A stretch of DNA of 64,000 nucleotides, from assembly GCA_963734295.1 (NCBI GenBank), contig CAVTGS010000012.1, positions 434,001 through 498,000 on the forward strand, given 5' to 3'. The translations under genes were made by a program, and so were the position numbers. Shown one piece after another: positions 9,065 to 19,698 of the stretch (positions are counted from its first letter, which is position 1; each line of letters opens with the position of its first letter). Origin of the DNA: JAEUMW01 sp963734295. GTDB taxonomy: Bacteria > Pseudomonadota > Gammaproteobacteria > Burkholderiales > JAEUMW01. The notes under the pieces were generated by a model. It was not told the DNA's origin. It did not search any database and worked only from the letters and a program-made list of their open reading frames with translations.

Positions 9065-9966
9065 CAGACCCAGCCCTCGACGGCGCCGGCGAGCCGTCGC
9101 TCTCGCAATCGGACCTCACCACCATCGGTGCCAGGCTCGCGGCGGCGCGCGAGTCCCTTGGGCTGTCGGTGGCGGACGTCGCGCGCCAGATCAAGCTGTC
9201 GGTCCCGCAGGTGATGGCGCTCGAGGCCGACGACCTGTCGCGGCTGCCGAAGAGTCCCGTGATCGTGAAGGGGTTTCTGCGCAACTACGCGAAGCTGGTG
9301 CAGCTCGACCCCGACAAGCTGCTCGGCAGTCTGCACGCGGCTCCGGGAGTCGGGGACGAGGTCAAGGGCAGATACCGCCGGCGCGAGGTGATCACCTTCG
9401 AGCGCCCGAGCCGGCCCTGGCTCAGGATCGTGCTGGGCATGCTGCTGCTCGTGGCGATTCTCCTCGGCGCCTACGAGTATCACATGAACCCCGACCTCTT
9501 CGGTGAGCCCGCTGCGCCGCAGATGGTCGACCGATCGCCGATGGCGCCGCGCCCCGCACCGTCGCAGATTGCGGCGAGGCAGTCGCCGCAGGGGCAGCAG
9601 GAGCCGGCGGCGGCGCAGACAGCGACGGCAACCACCGAAGGCCAAGGCATGGCTGCCGAGCCAGCAGCGGCGACGCCCGGGCAACCGGTGGCCGGCAATC
9701 TGCCGCCGACGGCAGCGGCCGCGTCCGGCGCGGGTATCGTCCGCTTCCGCTTCGAGCGCGATGCGTGGATCGAAATCAAGGACCGCGACGGCAACCGCAT
9801 CATGAATCAGCTGGGTAAGGCGGGCACCGAAAAGTCGGTGCAGGGCATCCCGCCGCTGCAGCTCGTGGTCGGAGCGGCGAGCGGGGTGAAGGTCGAATGG
9901 AACGACCAGCCGGTGAACATCGTCCCGTTTACCAAGGTCGACGTCGCGCGGTTCACGCTGGAGTGA
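9061..9966 (+). CDS. rodZ: RodZ-like helix-turn-helix membrane protein (cytoskeletal / cell-shape)
   Basis: RodZ links the MreB cytoskeleton to the cell-wall elongation machinery. The product has an N-terminal Xre-type HTH (about residues 20-85, IGARLAAARESLGLSVADVARQIKLS), a basic juxtamembrane stretch and one transmembrane helix near 121-141 (IVLGMLLLVAILLGAYEY). A Pro/Ala/Gln-rich linker follows, then a C-terminal DUF4115 domain containing DAWIEIKDRDGNRI. Length is 301 residues. The start ATG overlaps the pilW stop by 4 bp. It precedes ispG, the usual neighbour. Confidence 0.9.
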   Translation: MTDPALDGAGEPSLSQSDLTTIGARLAAARESLGLSVADVARQIKLSVPQVMALEADDLSRLPKSPVIVKGFLRNYAKLVQLDPDKLLGSLHAAPGVGDEVKGRYRRREVITFERPSRPWLRIVLGMLLLVAILLGAYEYHMNPDLFGEPAAPQMVDRSPMAPRPAPSQIAARQSPQGQQEPAAAQTATATTEGQGMAAEPAAATPGQPVAGNLPPTAAAASGAGIVRFRFERDAWIEIKDRDGNRIMNQLGKAGTEKSVQGIPPLQLVVGAASGVKVEWNDQPVNIVPFTKVDVARFTLE

Positions 9967-9971
9967 GCACG

Positions 9972-11249
<1,278 letters not shown>

Positions 11250-11305
11250 CACCGCGAGGCCGGCCCGCTCCACGGGACGGGTGCAGGCCGCCGACCGCCG
11301 ACGTA

Positions 11306-11311
11306 TATAAT
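11306..11311 (+). promoter_or_regulatory. candidate -10 box upstream of hisS
   Basis: A perfect TATAAT stands 47 bp before the hisS ATG in the gap after ispG. No clear -35 hexamer is visible 16-18 bp upstream. Confidence 0.4.
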
Positions 11312-11358
11312 CCGCGCCACTTTTTGTCCCACCGCATCCGCCTGTCTTGTTGCCAGCG

Positions 11359-12621
11359 ATGAAACCGACCCTGCAAGCCGTGCGCGGCATGAACGACGTG
11401 CTGCCGTCGGACAGCCACGTCTGGCAGTTCTTCGAGGCGACCGTGCGCGAGTGGCTGGCGAGCTACGGCTACCGGGAAATTCGCCTGCCGCTGGTGGAGA
11501 AGACGGAGCTTTTCGCGCGTGCCATCGGCGAAGTGACGGACATCGTCGAGAAGGAGATGTACACCTTCGTCGACCGCCTGAACGGCGAGAGCCTGACGCT
11601 GCGGCCCGAGGCGACCGCCTCCTGCGTGCGCGCCGTGCTCGAGCACAACCTGCTCTACGGCGGGGCGCAGCGGCTCTGGTACCAAGGGCCCATGTTCCGG
11701 CACGAGCGGCCGCAGAAAGGCCGCTATCGCCAGTTTCATCAGATGGGCGTCGAGGCCCTGGGCTTCCCCGGACCCGACGTCGATGCCGAGCACCTCGTCA
11801 TGATCGCGCGTCTGTGGCGGCAACTGGGCGTCACCGACGTCGCGCTGCAGATCAACACGCTCGGCACGCCCGCAGACCGCGCGCGTCACCGCACCCGGCT
11901 CAGGGACTATCTGCATCGTCACTGGGACGCGCTGGACGAGGAGTTGCGGCAGCGCTGCGAACGCAATCCGCTGCGTGTGCTCGACAGCAAGGATCCGGCG
12001 CTGGCCGCCCTGATCGAAGGCGCGCCGCGACTGCTCGACGATCTGGACGAAGTGTCGCTCGAGCACTTCGAGGACTTGCAGGCGCTCTTGCGTCAGGCCG
12101 GGGTGGAGTACGAAATCGTGCCGCGGATGGTGCGCGGGCTCGATTACTACAACTTTACCGTCTTCGAATGGGTGACCGGGCGCCTGGGCGCGCAGGGAAC
12201 GGTGTGTGCAGGCGGCCGTTACGATGGTCTCGTGGAACAAATGGGCGGCAAGCCGGCCCCCGCCTGCGGTTTCGCGCTCGGAGTGGAACGCGTGCTGGCG
12301 CTCCTCGAGGAGCAGGACCTCAGGCCGGAGCCGGCCGCCGCCGATGCGTATCTCGTGCACCAGGGGGACTCCGCCGGCCGCTTTGCCTGGGAAGTTGCCG
12401 AGCAGCTGCGCGACGCCGGTCTGCGGGTGCTCTTTCACTGCGGCGGCGGCAGCTTCAAGAGTCAGATGAAAAAGGCGGATGCGAGCGGTGCGCGCTTCGC
12501 GGTGATCGTCGGCGACGACGAGGCGGCGGCCGGCCGGGCGAGCCTGAAGCCGCTGCGGGAGCTCATGGAACAGGTGCAGGCGCAGGTGCACGAGCTGCCC
12601 GCCCTCATCAGGGGTGAATGA
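11359..12621 (+). CDS. hisS: histidyl-tRNA synthetase
   Basis: HisS charges tRNA-His. It is a class II synthetase: motif 2 is seen around YQGPMFRHERPQKGRYRQFHQ and the histidine-binding segment as VPRMVRGLDYYNFTVFEW. Motif 3 follows at GFALGVERVLALL. Length is 420 residues, normal. The ATG at 11359 begins KPTLQAVRGMNDVLP, the conserved start; a TTG four codons upstream is possible but less likely. Its stop overlaps the yfgM-like gene by 4 bp. Confidence 0.96.
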   Translation: MKPTLQAVRGMNDVLPSDSHVWQFFEATVREWLASYGYREIRLPLVEKTELFARAIGEVTDIVEKEMYTFVDRLNGESLTLRPEATASCVRAVLEHNLLYGGAQRLWYQGPMFRHERPQKGRYRQFHQMGVEALGFPGPDVDAEHLVMIARLWRQLGVTDVALQINTLGTPADRARHRTRLRDYLHRHWDALDEELRQRCERNPLRVLDSKDPALAALIEGAPRLLDDLDEVSLEHFEDLQALLRQAGVEYEIVPRMVRGLDYYNFTVFEWVTGRLGAQGTVCAGGRYDGLVEQMGGKPAPACGFALGVERVLALLEEQDLRPEPAAADAYLVHQGDSAGRFAWEVAEQLRDAGLRVLFHCGGGSFKSQMKKADASGARFAVIVGDDEAAAGRASLKPLRELMEQVQAQVHELPALIRGE

Positions 12622-13280
12622 AGGTATACGCACACGACGATATGGCGATCTACGATCTCGAAGAACAGGAAAAGCTGGACGCCCTCAAGGCGTGGTGGAA
12701 TGACAACGGCCGCACGGTGCTCCTTGCGGTGGTCGCGTTCTTGGTCACTGTCGCTGCGGTACAGGGCTGGCGCTACCACAAGCGCACGCAGGCGCTCGAC
12801 GCCGCCGCGCTTTATGGACAACTGCTCGAAGGGGTCCAGACGAAGGACGTGAAGAAGGTGCAGGAGGCCGCGGCGGCGATCTTCAAGGAGCATCCGGCGA
12901 GCGGCTACGCGGCGCTGGCCGCGCTCACCGCCGCCAAGGCGAGCGTCGAGGCCGGCAATCTCGCGGCAGCGAAGGGCAACCTCACCTGGGCCGCGGAGCA
13001 TGGCACGGACGAGGCGACCCGCGACCTCGCGCGCTTGCGTCTGGCGGCGGTGTTGATGGACGAGAAACGCTTCGAGGAGGCACTGCGCGAGCTCGATGCC
13101 AAGCACACCGACGCGACCGCCGCGCTCTTCGCCGAGCTCAAGGGCGACGTGCTGACGGCGCAGGGCAAGGTCGCGGAAGCTCGGGTAGCGTACCAGGCTG
13201 CCCTCGCCAAGCTCCCGCTCGGAGCCGAATCGCGCAACGTCGCGCAGCTCAAGCTCGACGCGCTGGGGGAGGCGCGGTGA
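12618..13280 (+). CDS. YfgM-family tetratricopeptide membrane protein (SecYEG ancillary)
   Basis: YfgM-family proteins are inner-membrane anchored with a periplasmic TPR domain; they associate with SecYEG and PpiD. The product shows the family N-terminus YDLEEQEKLDALKAWW, one transmembrane helix near residues 33-52 (TVLLAVVAFLVTVAAVQGW), then helical repeats. Length is 220 residues. ATG 12618 has AGGGG 5 nt upstream. ATG 12642 (MAIYDLEEQE) matches the usual family start better, so the first eight residues are uncertain. It lies between hisS and bamB, its standard position. Confidence 0.88.
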   Translation: MKVYAHDDMAIYDLEEQEKLDALKAWWNDNGRTVLLAVVAFLVTVAAVQGWRYHKRTQALDAAALYGQLLEGVQTKDVKKVQEAAAAIFKEHPASGYAALAALTAAKASVEAGNLAAAKGNLTWAAEHGTDEATRDLARLRLAAVLMDEKRFEEALRELDAKHTDATAALFAELKGDVLTAQGKVAEARVAYQAALAKLPLGAESRNVAQLKLDALGEAR

Positions 13281-14458
13281 TGGCGCTTTGCGCGCGCTGG
13301 CCGGCCCGGCTCCTCGTGGTCGCGGTGGTCGTGGCGCTCGTTGCCGCCTGCCAGAGCATGGGCGAAACCTTTGCCGGGTACTACGACTCGATCTTCAGCA
13401 GCTCGAAGGAGAAGCCGGCGAAGCTCGTGAACTTCACGCCCACGGCGTCCGTGAGCGTGCTCTGGAAAGACCGCGTCGGCGACGCGCGGCCCTACGTCTT
13501 CTCGCCCGCGTTCGACGACGGCGCCCTCTACGCTGCCGCCGCCGACGGCGCGGTGACCGCCTTCGGGGCGAACGGCCGCGAGCTGTGGCGCAACGACACG
13601 AATCGCCCGCTCGCGGGCGGTGTCGGTGCCCGCAACGACTACGTCCTGGTCGGTACCCGGAAGGGGCAGGTGATCGCGCTCGACGGGCGTGGGCAGGTGC
13701 GCTGGACCGCCCAGTTGAGCAGCGAGGTGCTGGCGCCGCCGCAGTATGCCGATGGCTTCGTCATTGCGCGCAGCGGCGACGGCCGCATCTACGGACTGAG
13801 CGCGGCCGACGGCTCGCGCAAGTGGGTGTACCAGCGCGGGACGCCGGCGCTCACCGTGCGCAGCTTCGCCGGCGCACTGGTCACCCGCGGCGCGGTCTTC
13901 GCCGGATTCCCGGGCGGCAAGGTGGTCGCGCTCAGTCTGCAAAACGGCGCGCTCGGCTGGGAAGGAACGGTGGCGCAGCCGCGCGGGGCGACGGAGCTCG
14001 AGCGCGTGGCGGACGTCACCAGCCTCCCGGTGCTCGACGGGAGTCAGGTCTGCGCGGTGGCGTACCAGGGACGCGTCGCCTGCTTCGATGCATCCCGCGG
14101 CACGCCGCTCTGGGCGCGCGACGTGTCGAGTGTGTCCGGCCTTGCCGTGGCGGGCTCGGCGGTCTACGTGACCGACGACCGGGGCGCCGTCATCGCCCTC
14201 GACAAGTCTTCCGGGAGCAGCCTCTGGAAGCAGGACAAGCTCGCCGACCGGCGCGTGAGCGGCCCCCTCGTGTACGGGGACTACATCGTGGTGGGTGATC
14301 TCGAAGGGTACGTGCACGTGATCAATCGCGACGACGGCTCGTTCGCTGCCCGCATTGCCACCGACGGCGCTGCCATCGCGGCGACACCCATCGTGCTGGA
14401 TAACGCTGTTCTCGTCCAGACCCGCAAGGGCGGGCTTTTCGCGATCGACGTGCAGTAG
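13280..14458 (+). CDS. bamB: outer membrane protein assembly factor BamB
   Basis: BamB is a lipoprotein of the BAM complex that inserts beta-barrel proteins into the outer membrane. The signal peptide ends in a lipobox (VAAC, near residue 24). The rest is an eight-bladed beta-propeller with PQQ-like repeats such as GRELWRNDT, GSRKWVYQRGTPA and SGSSLWKQDKL. Length is 392 residues. The ATG at 13280 overlaps the yfgM stop by one base. der follows after 16 bp. Confidence 0.93.
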   Translation: MALCARWPARLLVVAVVVALVAACQSMGETFAGYYDSIFSSSKEKPAKLVNFTPTASVSVLWKDRVGDARPYVFSPAFDDGALYAAAADGAVTAFGANGRELWRNDTNRPLAGGVGARNDYVLVGTRKGQVIALDGRGQVRWTAQLSSEVLAPPQYADGFVIARSGDGRIYGLSAADGSRKWVYQRGTPALTVRSFAGALVTRGAVFAGFPGGKVVALSLQNGALGWEGTVAQPRGATELERVADVTSLPVLDGSQVCAVAYQGRVACFDASRGTPLWARDVSSVSGLAVAGSAVYVTDDRGAVIALDKSSGSSLWKQDKLADRRVSGPLVYGDYIVVGDLEGYVHVINRDDGSFAARIATDGAAIAATPIVLDNAVLVQTRKGGLFAIDVQ

Positions 14459-14474
14459 CCGGTTCACCTTCTCC

Positions 14475-15825
14475 GTGCTTCCGACACTCGTCCTGGTGGG
14501 CCGCCCCAACGTCGGCAAGTCCACCCTCTTCAACCGCCTGACGCGCAGTCGCGATGCCTTGGTCGCGGACCTGCCCGGTCTCACGCGCGACCGCCAGTAC
14601 GGGCACGGACGGGTCGGGGCGATGCCTTTTCTCGCGGTCGACACGGGCGGTTTCGAACCGGATGCGCAAGAAGGCATGCTGTACGAGATGGCGCGGCAAA
14701 CCCTGCAGGCCATCGACGAGGCGGACGTCATCGTGTTCGTCGTGGATGCCCGCGATGGCCTCACGCCGCGGGACCGCGCCATCGCCTCGCAACTGCGACG
14801 GACCGGTCGCCGCGTCGTGGTCGCCGCCAACAAGGCAGAAGGGCTGGTGCGCGAGGCCGCGTGCGCCGAGTTCCACGAGCTCGGCCTCGGCGACCCGATC
14901 GCGGTGTCCGCGGCCCACGGCGAGGGGATAGCCGCATTGGTCGACGTGGCCCTCGCGGACCTCGGGTTCCCCGCGGCGGCAGAGGCGCCGTCGGACGAAG
15001 GGCGCCACCCGCGCATTGCGATCGTCGGCCGCCCGAACGTCGGCAAGTCCACCCTCGTCAACGCGCTGCTCGGCGAGGAACGGGTGATTGCCTGCGACGA
15101 GCCCGGGACGACGCGCGATGCGATCCAGGTCGAGTTCGAGCGCGAAGGACACCGCTACACCCTGATCGATACCGCTGGCCTGCGCCGGCGCGGCAAGGTC
15201 GAAGGGGTGGCGGAAAAGTTTTCGGTGGTGAAGACGCTGCAGGCGGTGGAGGAGGCCAACGTGGTCGTGCTGGTGCTCGATGCGCGCGAGGGTGTCGGCG
15301 AGCAGGATGCGCATATCGGCGGCTTCGTCGTCGAGGCCGGCCGCGCCCTCGTGGTCGCCGTGAACAAGTGGGACGGGCTCGCCCCGAGCGAGCGCGAGCA
15401 GGTCAAGAAGGATCTCGAGCGCAAGCTCGGCTTCCTCGGCTTCGCGCGCTGGCATTTCATCTCGGCGCTCCGTGGCACGGGTCTGCGCGAGCTATTCGCG
15501 TCGGTCCGCGCCGCGTATGCCGCTGCCATGACGCGCCTGCCGACACCCAAGCTCACGCGGGCGCTGCAGGCGGCCGTGGCGCAGCAGCGAGCCGCCGCGC
15601 TCGGGGCTGATCCGGCCCAAGCTGCGCTACGCCCATCAAGGGGGGATGAACCCGCCGGTGATCGTCATTCACGGCAACGCCGTGGATCAGGTTCCGGCCA
15701 GTTATCGCCGCTATCTGGAACGTTTTTTCTGCGAGACTTTCGAATTGGCTGGGACACCGCTGCGCATCGAGCTGCGCAAGGGTGCGAATCCCTATGCAAG
15801 GCGGGCGGGTCGATTGCGACCCTGA
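14475..15825 (+). CDS. der: ribosome-associated GTPase Der (EngA), frameshifted near the 3' end
   Basis: Der has two GTPase domains and a C-terminal KH-like domain and is essential for 50S subunit assembly. Both P-loops are seen as GRPNVGKSTLFN (start) and GRPNVGKSTLVN (about residue 185). G3 and G4 motifs are DTGGF, DTAGL and NKWD. The frame breaks at about 15585-15590 (AGCAGCGAGCC, one extra base). The KH-like end continues one frame over as SGLIRPKLRYAHQGGMNPP and stops at 15825. Since Der is essential and both parts are well conserved, the shift is probably a sequence error. GTG 14475 is the only sensible start. Confidence 0.92.
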
Positions 15826-15908
15826 TTCGCGCGCTGCCCCGCCAGTGGTATTCCGAAGGAATTTCAAGTACAGTGTTTGGCCCAATTGCCAACAAATCTG
15901 GAGTAGAA

Positions 15909-16148
15909 ATGAGCGGAAAAGGGCAAACGCTACAAGACCCGTTCCTCAACGCACTGCGTAAGGAGCACATTCCGGTTTCGATTTATCTCGTGAACGGCAT
16001 CAAGCTGCAGGGACAGATCGAGTCCTTCGACCAGTACGTGGTCCTGCTCCGGAACACCGTGACCCAGATGGTCTACAAGCATGCGATTTCCACCGTAGTG
16101 CCGTCGCGTCCGGTCAATCTGCAGGCGGGTGATCACACCGACAGTTGA
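15909..16148 (+). CDS. hfq: RNA chaperone Hfq
   Basis: Hfq forms a hexameric ring that binds small RNAs and mRNAs and helps them pair. The 79-residue product has the Sm1 motif region QTLQDPFLNALRKEHIPVSIYLVNGIKLQG and the Sm2 motif VYKHAIST. It ends in a short acidic tail. The ATG at 15909 gives the canonical N-terminus. It sits between der and hflX, a widespread proteobacterial order, and its stop overlaps the hflX start. Confidence 0.97.
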   Translation: MSGKGQTLQDPFLNALRKEHIPVSIYLVNGIKLQGQIESFDQYVVLLRNTVTQMVYKHAISTVVPSRPVNLQAGDHTDS

Positions 16149-17263
16149 TGCTCGACCGTCCCGACAGGGGGCAGGAGGCGGTACTCGTCGGCCTGGACTT
16201 CGGCACCGGTGAGCACGCCGAAAGCTTGGCGGAGCTGCGCGAGCTTGCTGTGAGCGCAGGGCTTGGCGTGGGCGGGGTGGTCGCCGGCAAGCGCCACCGT
16301 CCCGATCCGGCGCTCTTTGCCGGCGCCGGAAAGGTCGGCGAGATCGCGGAGACGGTAGCGACCACCGGTGCGAGCCTCGTCGTTTTCGATCACGAGCTCA
16401 GCCCGGCTCAGGAGCGCAATCTCGAGACCCGCCTGCAGTGCCGCGTCGTCGACCGTACCGCGCTCATCCTGGACATCTTCGCGCAGCGCGCGCGCAGCCA
16501 CGAAGGGAAGCTGCAGGTCGAGCTCGCGCAACTCGACCACCTCGCGACCCGGCTCGTGCGCGGCTGGTCGCACCTGGAGCGGCAAAAAGGCGGTATCGGA
16601 CTGCGCGGGCCGGGCGAGACGCAGCTGGAAACGGACCGCCGCCTGCTCGGCAAGCGGGTCAAGGTCCTCAAGGATCGCCTGGAAAAGCTGCAGCGCCAGC
16701 GCGAAACCCAGCGGCGGGCGCGCCGCCGCGGCGCGGTCCTGTCGGTGTCCCTGGTGGGCTACACCAACGCGGGCAAGTCGACGCTCTTCAATGCGCTGAC
16801 CCGCGCCCAGGCCTACGCCGCGGATCGCCTGTTCGCGACGCTCGACACCACCACGCGCCGGGTCTTCACCCCGTCCGGCGCGGCGATCGTGCTCTCGGAT
16901 ACCGTCGGCTTCATCCGCCATTTGCCGCACAGCCTGGTCGCGGCGTTTCGCGCGACGCTCGACGAAACCGCCGAGGCCGATCTGCTGCTGCACGTGGTGG
17001 ATGCGGCGAGCCCGCACCGGGCCGCGCAGATCGAGCAGGTGAACGAGGTCTTGGGTGAGATCGGCGCCGGCGCGTGTCCGCAGGTGCAGGTGCTGAACAA
17101 GATCGACTTGGCCGGCCTTGCCCCGGCGGTGGAGCGCGACGAGTGTGGTAAGATTGCGCGCGTTTTTTCGAGCGCGCGCACCGGCGCGGGACTCGATCTC
17201 GTCCGGCTCGCGCTGGACGAGGCATCCCCCGAGGTCCTTCCCCGGAACGTCGCAACCGCATAG
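16148..17263 (+). CDS. hflX: GTPase HflX (ribosome rescue / heat-shock associated)
   Basis: HflX binds the 50S subunit and splits stalled ribosomes under stress. The product has the N-terminal HflX domain including ALFAGAGKVGEI, the linker GGIGLRGPGETQLETDRR, then the G domain with P-loop GYTNAGKSTLFN, DTVGFI and NKID. Length is 371 residues, the short form usual in betaproteobacteria. The ATG at 16148 shares a base with the hfq stop. Confidence 0.94.
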   Translation: MLDRPDRGQEAVLVGLDFGTGEHAESLAELRELAVSAGLGVGGVVAGKRHRPDPALFAGAGKVGEIAETVATTGASLVVFDHELSPAQERNLETRLQCRVVDRTALILDIFAQRARSHEGKLQVELAQLDHLATRLVRGWSHLERQKGGIGLRGPGETQLETDRRLLGKRVKVLKDRLEKLQRQRETQRRARRRGAVLSVSLVGYTNAGKSTLFNALTRAQAYAADRLFATLDTTTRRVFTPSGAAIVLSDTVGFIRHLPHSLVAAFRATLDETAEADLLLHVVDAASPHRAAQIEQVNEVLGEIGAGACPQVQVLNKIDLAGLAPAVERDECGKIARVFSSARTGAGLDLVRLALDEASPEVLPRNVATA

Positions 17264-17358
17264 TTGTCCGAATCTCCCATCGCGCTTGCCCGGGCCGGCG
17301 GTCCGCAGGTGAACGCAGATCCTCCTAATCACACCCAACGACGTTAACGGGATGGCAC

Positions 17359-18546
17359 GTGGCTCTCAATGATCCCAATTGGGGCCGTCGCGGCAACAAC
17401 GAGGGTCCGCCCGACCTCGACGAGCTGTGGCGCAACCTCACACAGAAGTTCAACAAGATTTTTGGCGGCAAGGGCTCCGGGGGCGGTCCGACCGAGCCGG
17501 GCCGGTCGCCGTTCGCGCGCATCCCGGGCGGCGCCGGGCTGGTGGTGGCGATCGCCGTGGCGCTCTGGCTCGCGAGCGGCTTCTACATCGTCGACGCGAG
17601 CCAGCGCGGCGTGGTGCTGCGCTTCGGCAAGTATCTCCAGACCACGCAGCCCGGCCTGCAGTGGCATATTCCGTTTCCGTTCGAAAGCGCGGAGATCGTG
17701 AATGTCTCTCAGGTGCGAACGGTTGAAATCGGCTATCGCGCCAACGTGCGGAGCAAGGTACTGAAGGAATCGCTGATGCTCACCGATGACGAGAACATCA
17801 TCGACCTGCAGTTCGCGGTGCAGTATCTGGTGAAGAACCCGGAGGAATTCCTGTTCAACAACCGTAATCCGGACGAAGCAGTGATGCAGGCTGCCGAGAC
17901 CGCGATTCGCGAGGTGGTTGGCAAGAGCAAGATGGATTTCGTGCTCTACGAGGGTCGGGAGGAGGTGGCTGCTTCCGTGCAGAAGCTGCTGCAGGAGATC
18001 CTCGATCGCTACGAGACCGGCATCGAGGTGAGCAAGGTCACGATGCAGAACGCACAGCCGCCCGAGCAGGTGCAGGCGTCGTTCGACGATGCGGTTAAGG
18101 CTGGACAGGATCGGGAGCGCCTGAAGAACGAGGGGCAGGCCTACGCGAACGACGTGATCCCCCGCGCCGCGGGGATGGCGTCACGGCTGACGCAGGAGGC
18201 TGACGGCTACCGGCAGCGGGTCATCGCCACTGCGGAGGGCGACGCGAGCCGCTTCGGGCAGGTGCTGGTCGAGTACCAGAAAGCGCCCGCGGTCACCCGG
18301 GATCGGATGTATCTGGACACCATGCAGCAGATTTTCGGCAACGTCACGAAGGTCCTGGTCGATCAGAAGGGCGGCAACAACCTCCTGATGCTGCCGCTCG
18401 ACAAGCTCATGCAGATGTCGGGCGCGGCGGCGCCAGTGCCCGAGGCCGCGGCGAAACCGCCGGCGGTGCCGGAGGCGACGCCGCCGGGTGAGACCACGAC
18501 GCGCTCGCGCGAAACGTTTCGCGGGCGCGAAAGGGAGACCCGCTGA
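17359..18546 (+). CDS. hflK: FtsH protease modulator HflK
   Basis: HflK is a membrane-anchored SPFH/prohibitin-family protein that with HflC encloses FtsH and restrains its activity. The N-terminus (ALNDPNWGRRGNN, PPDLDELWRN) and Gly-rich segment are typical. One transmembrane helix is near residues 54-76, followed by an SPFH domain with GVVLRFGKY and IDLQFAVQYLV. A coiled-coil region comes before the Pro/Ala-rich end. GTG 17359 gives 395 residues. The stop overlaps the hflC ATG. Confidence 0.94.
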   Translation: MALNDPNWGRRGNNEGPPDLDELWRNLTQKFNKIFGGKGSGGGPTEPGRSPFARIPGGAGLVVAIAVALWLASGFYIVDASQRGVVLRFGKYLQTTQPGLQWHIPFPFESAEIVNVSQVRTVEIGYRANVRSKVLKESLMLTDDENIIDLQFAVQYLVKNPEEFLFNNRNPDEAVMQAAETAIREVVGKSKMDFVLYEGREEVAASVQKLLQEILDRYETGIEVSKVTMQNAQPPEQVQASFDDAVKAGQDRERLKNEGQAYANDVIPRAAGMASRLTQEADGYRQRVIATAEGDASRFGQVLVEYQKAPAVTRDRMYLDTMQQIFGNVTKVLVDQKGGNNLLMLPLDKLMQMSGAAAPVPEAAAKPPAVPEATPPGETTTRSRETFRGRERETR

Positions 18547-19435
18547 TGGCGCGCAACATCGGACTGATCGTGGTCGCTGCGGTCGTCGCCCTCATCGTTC
18601 TGAGCCTGTCGATGTTCACCGTGGATCAGCGGCAGAGCGCGATCGTTCTGCGCTTCGGACAGATTATCGGCGTGCATACGAAGCCGGGCCTGTATTTCAA
18701 GGTGCCGCTGGTGGACAACGTGCGCTTCTTCGACATGCGCATCCAGACCTTCGAAACCAGCGAGCCGGAGCGCTTCATCACCTCCGAGAAGAAGAACGTG
18801 CTGGTCGACTACTTCGTCAAGTGGCGCATCTCGGATGTGCAGCAGTACTACATCAGCGTTGGCGGCGACGAGAACGCGCGCGCAGACGCGGCTGCTGCAG
18901 ACCATCAACGACAGCCTGCGGGCGGAGTTCGGCAAGCGCACGATCCACGACGTGGTGTCGGGCGAGCGCGACAAGATCATGGACCTCATGCGCGAGCGGG
19001 CGAACGAGGACGCGAAGAAGATCGGTGTATCAGGTGCTGGACGTGCGTCTCAAGCGGGTGGATCTGCCGCAGGACGTGAGCGAGTCCGTCTATCGCCGCA
19101 TGGAGGCGGAGCGCAAGAAGGTGGCGAACGAGCTGCGCTCGACCGGCGCGGCCGAATCGGAGAAGATCCGCGCGGACGCCGATCGCCAGCGCGAGGTCAT
19201 TCTGGCCGAGGCTTACGGCGAGGCACAGAAGATCAAGGGCGAGGGCGATGCGAAAGCATCGGCTATCTACGCGCGCGCGTTCGAGCAAAGCCCGGAGTTC
19301 TACTCGTTCTACCGCAGCCTCGAAGCCTACCGGCAGAGCTTCAAGAACAAGAGTGACGTGCTCGTGATGGACCCGAACACGGAGTTCTTCAAGTACTTCA
19401 GGAACCAGGGCGCCGCCGGGAAAGGCTCGAAGTGA
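18546..19435 (+). CDS. hflC: FtsH protease modulator HflC (two frameshifts)
   Basis: HflC is the partner of HflK. The N-terminal membrane anchor and SPFH start (MARNIGLIVVAAVVAL, QSAIVLRFGQIIG) are read from 18546. Near 18884 one extra base shifts the frame to RLLQTINDSLRAEFGKRT. Near 19028 another extra base shifts it to VLDVRLKRVDLPQDVSES, and the end reads SDVLVMDPNTEFFKYF to the stop at 19435. With the two bases removed the product is about 296 residues, the family length. All parts are well conserved, so sequence error is more likely than gene loss. Confidence 0.9.
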
Positions 19436-19489
19436 ACAGGCGCCGCGGGCAGTCGGGTTCGCGCTAGCGACAACCGGGTCGCGGCGATC

Positions 19490-19675
19490 ATGACGAGCAC
19501 GCTACTCACCGCAGTGGCCCTCGTGCTCGTGCTCGAGGGTGCTCTGCCCTTCATTTCGCCGACTGTGTGGCGGGAGGCGTTTCGCCGAATGATCGAGATG
19601 AGCGACGGTCAGATCCGGTTCGTCGGCCTCACGTCCATGCTCGCCGGATTGGCTCTGCTCCTGCTGCTGCACTGA
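19490..19675 (+). CDS. DUF2065 (YjeT-like) small membrane protein
   Basis: This 61-residue protein has two hydrophobic helices, the first near residues 4-24 and the second near 43-60. The segments EGALPFISP and RFVGLTSMLAGLALL are typical of DUF2065. Members are conserved next to hflC in many proteobacteria. The function is unknown; linkage suggests a role with HflKC or FtsH. It is followed by hisZ after 23 bp. Confidence 0.85.
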   Translation: MTSTLLTAVALVLVLEGALPFISPTVWREAFRRMIEMSDGQIRFVGLTSMLAGLALLLLLH

Positions 19676-19698
19676 CCGCACGGATCCGCCGAGCTGCC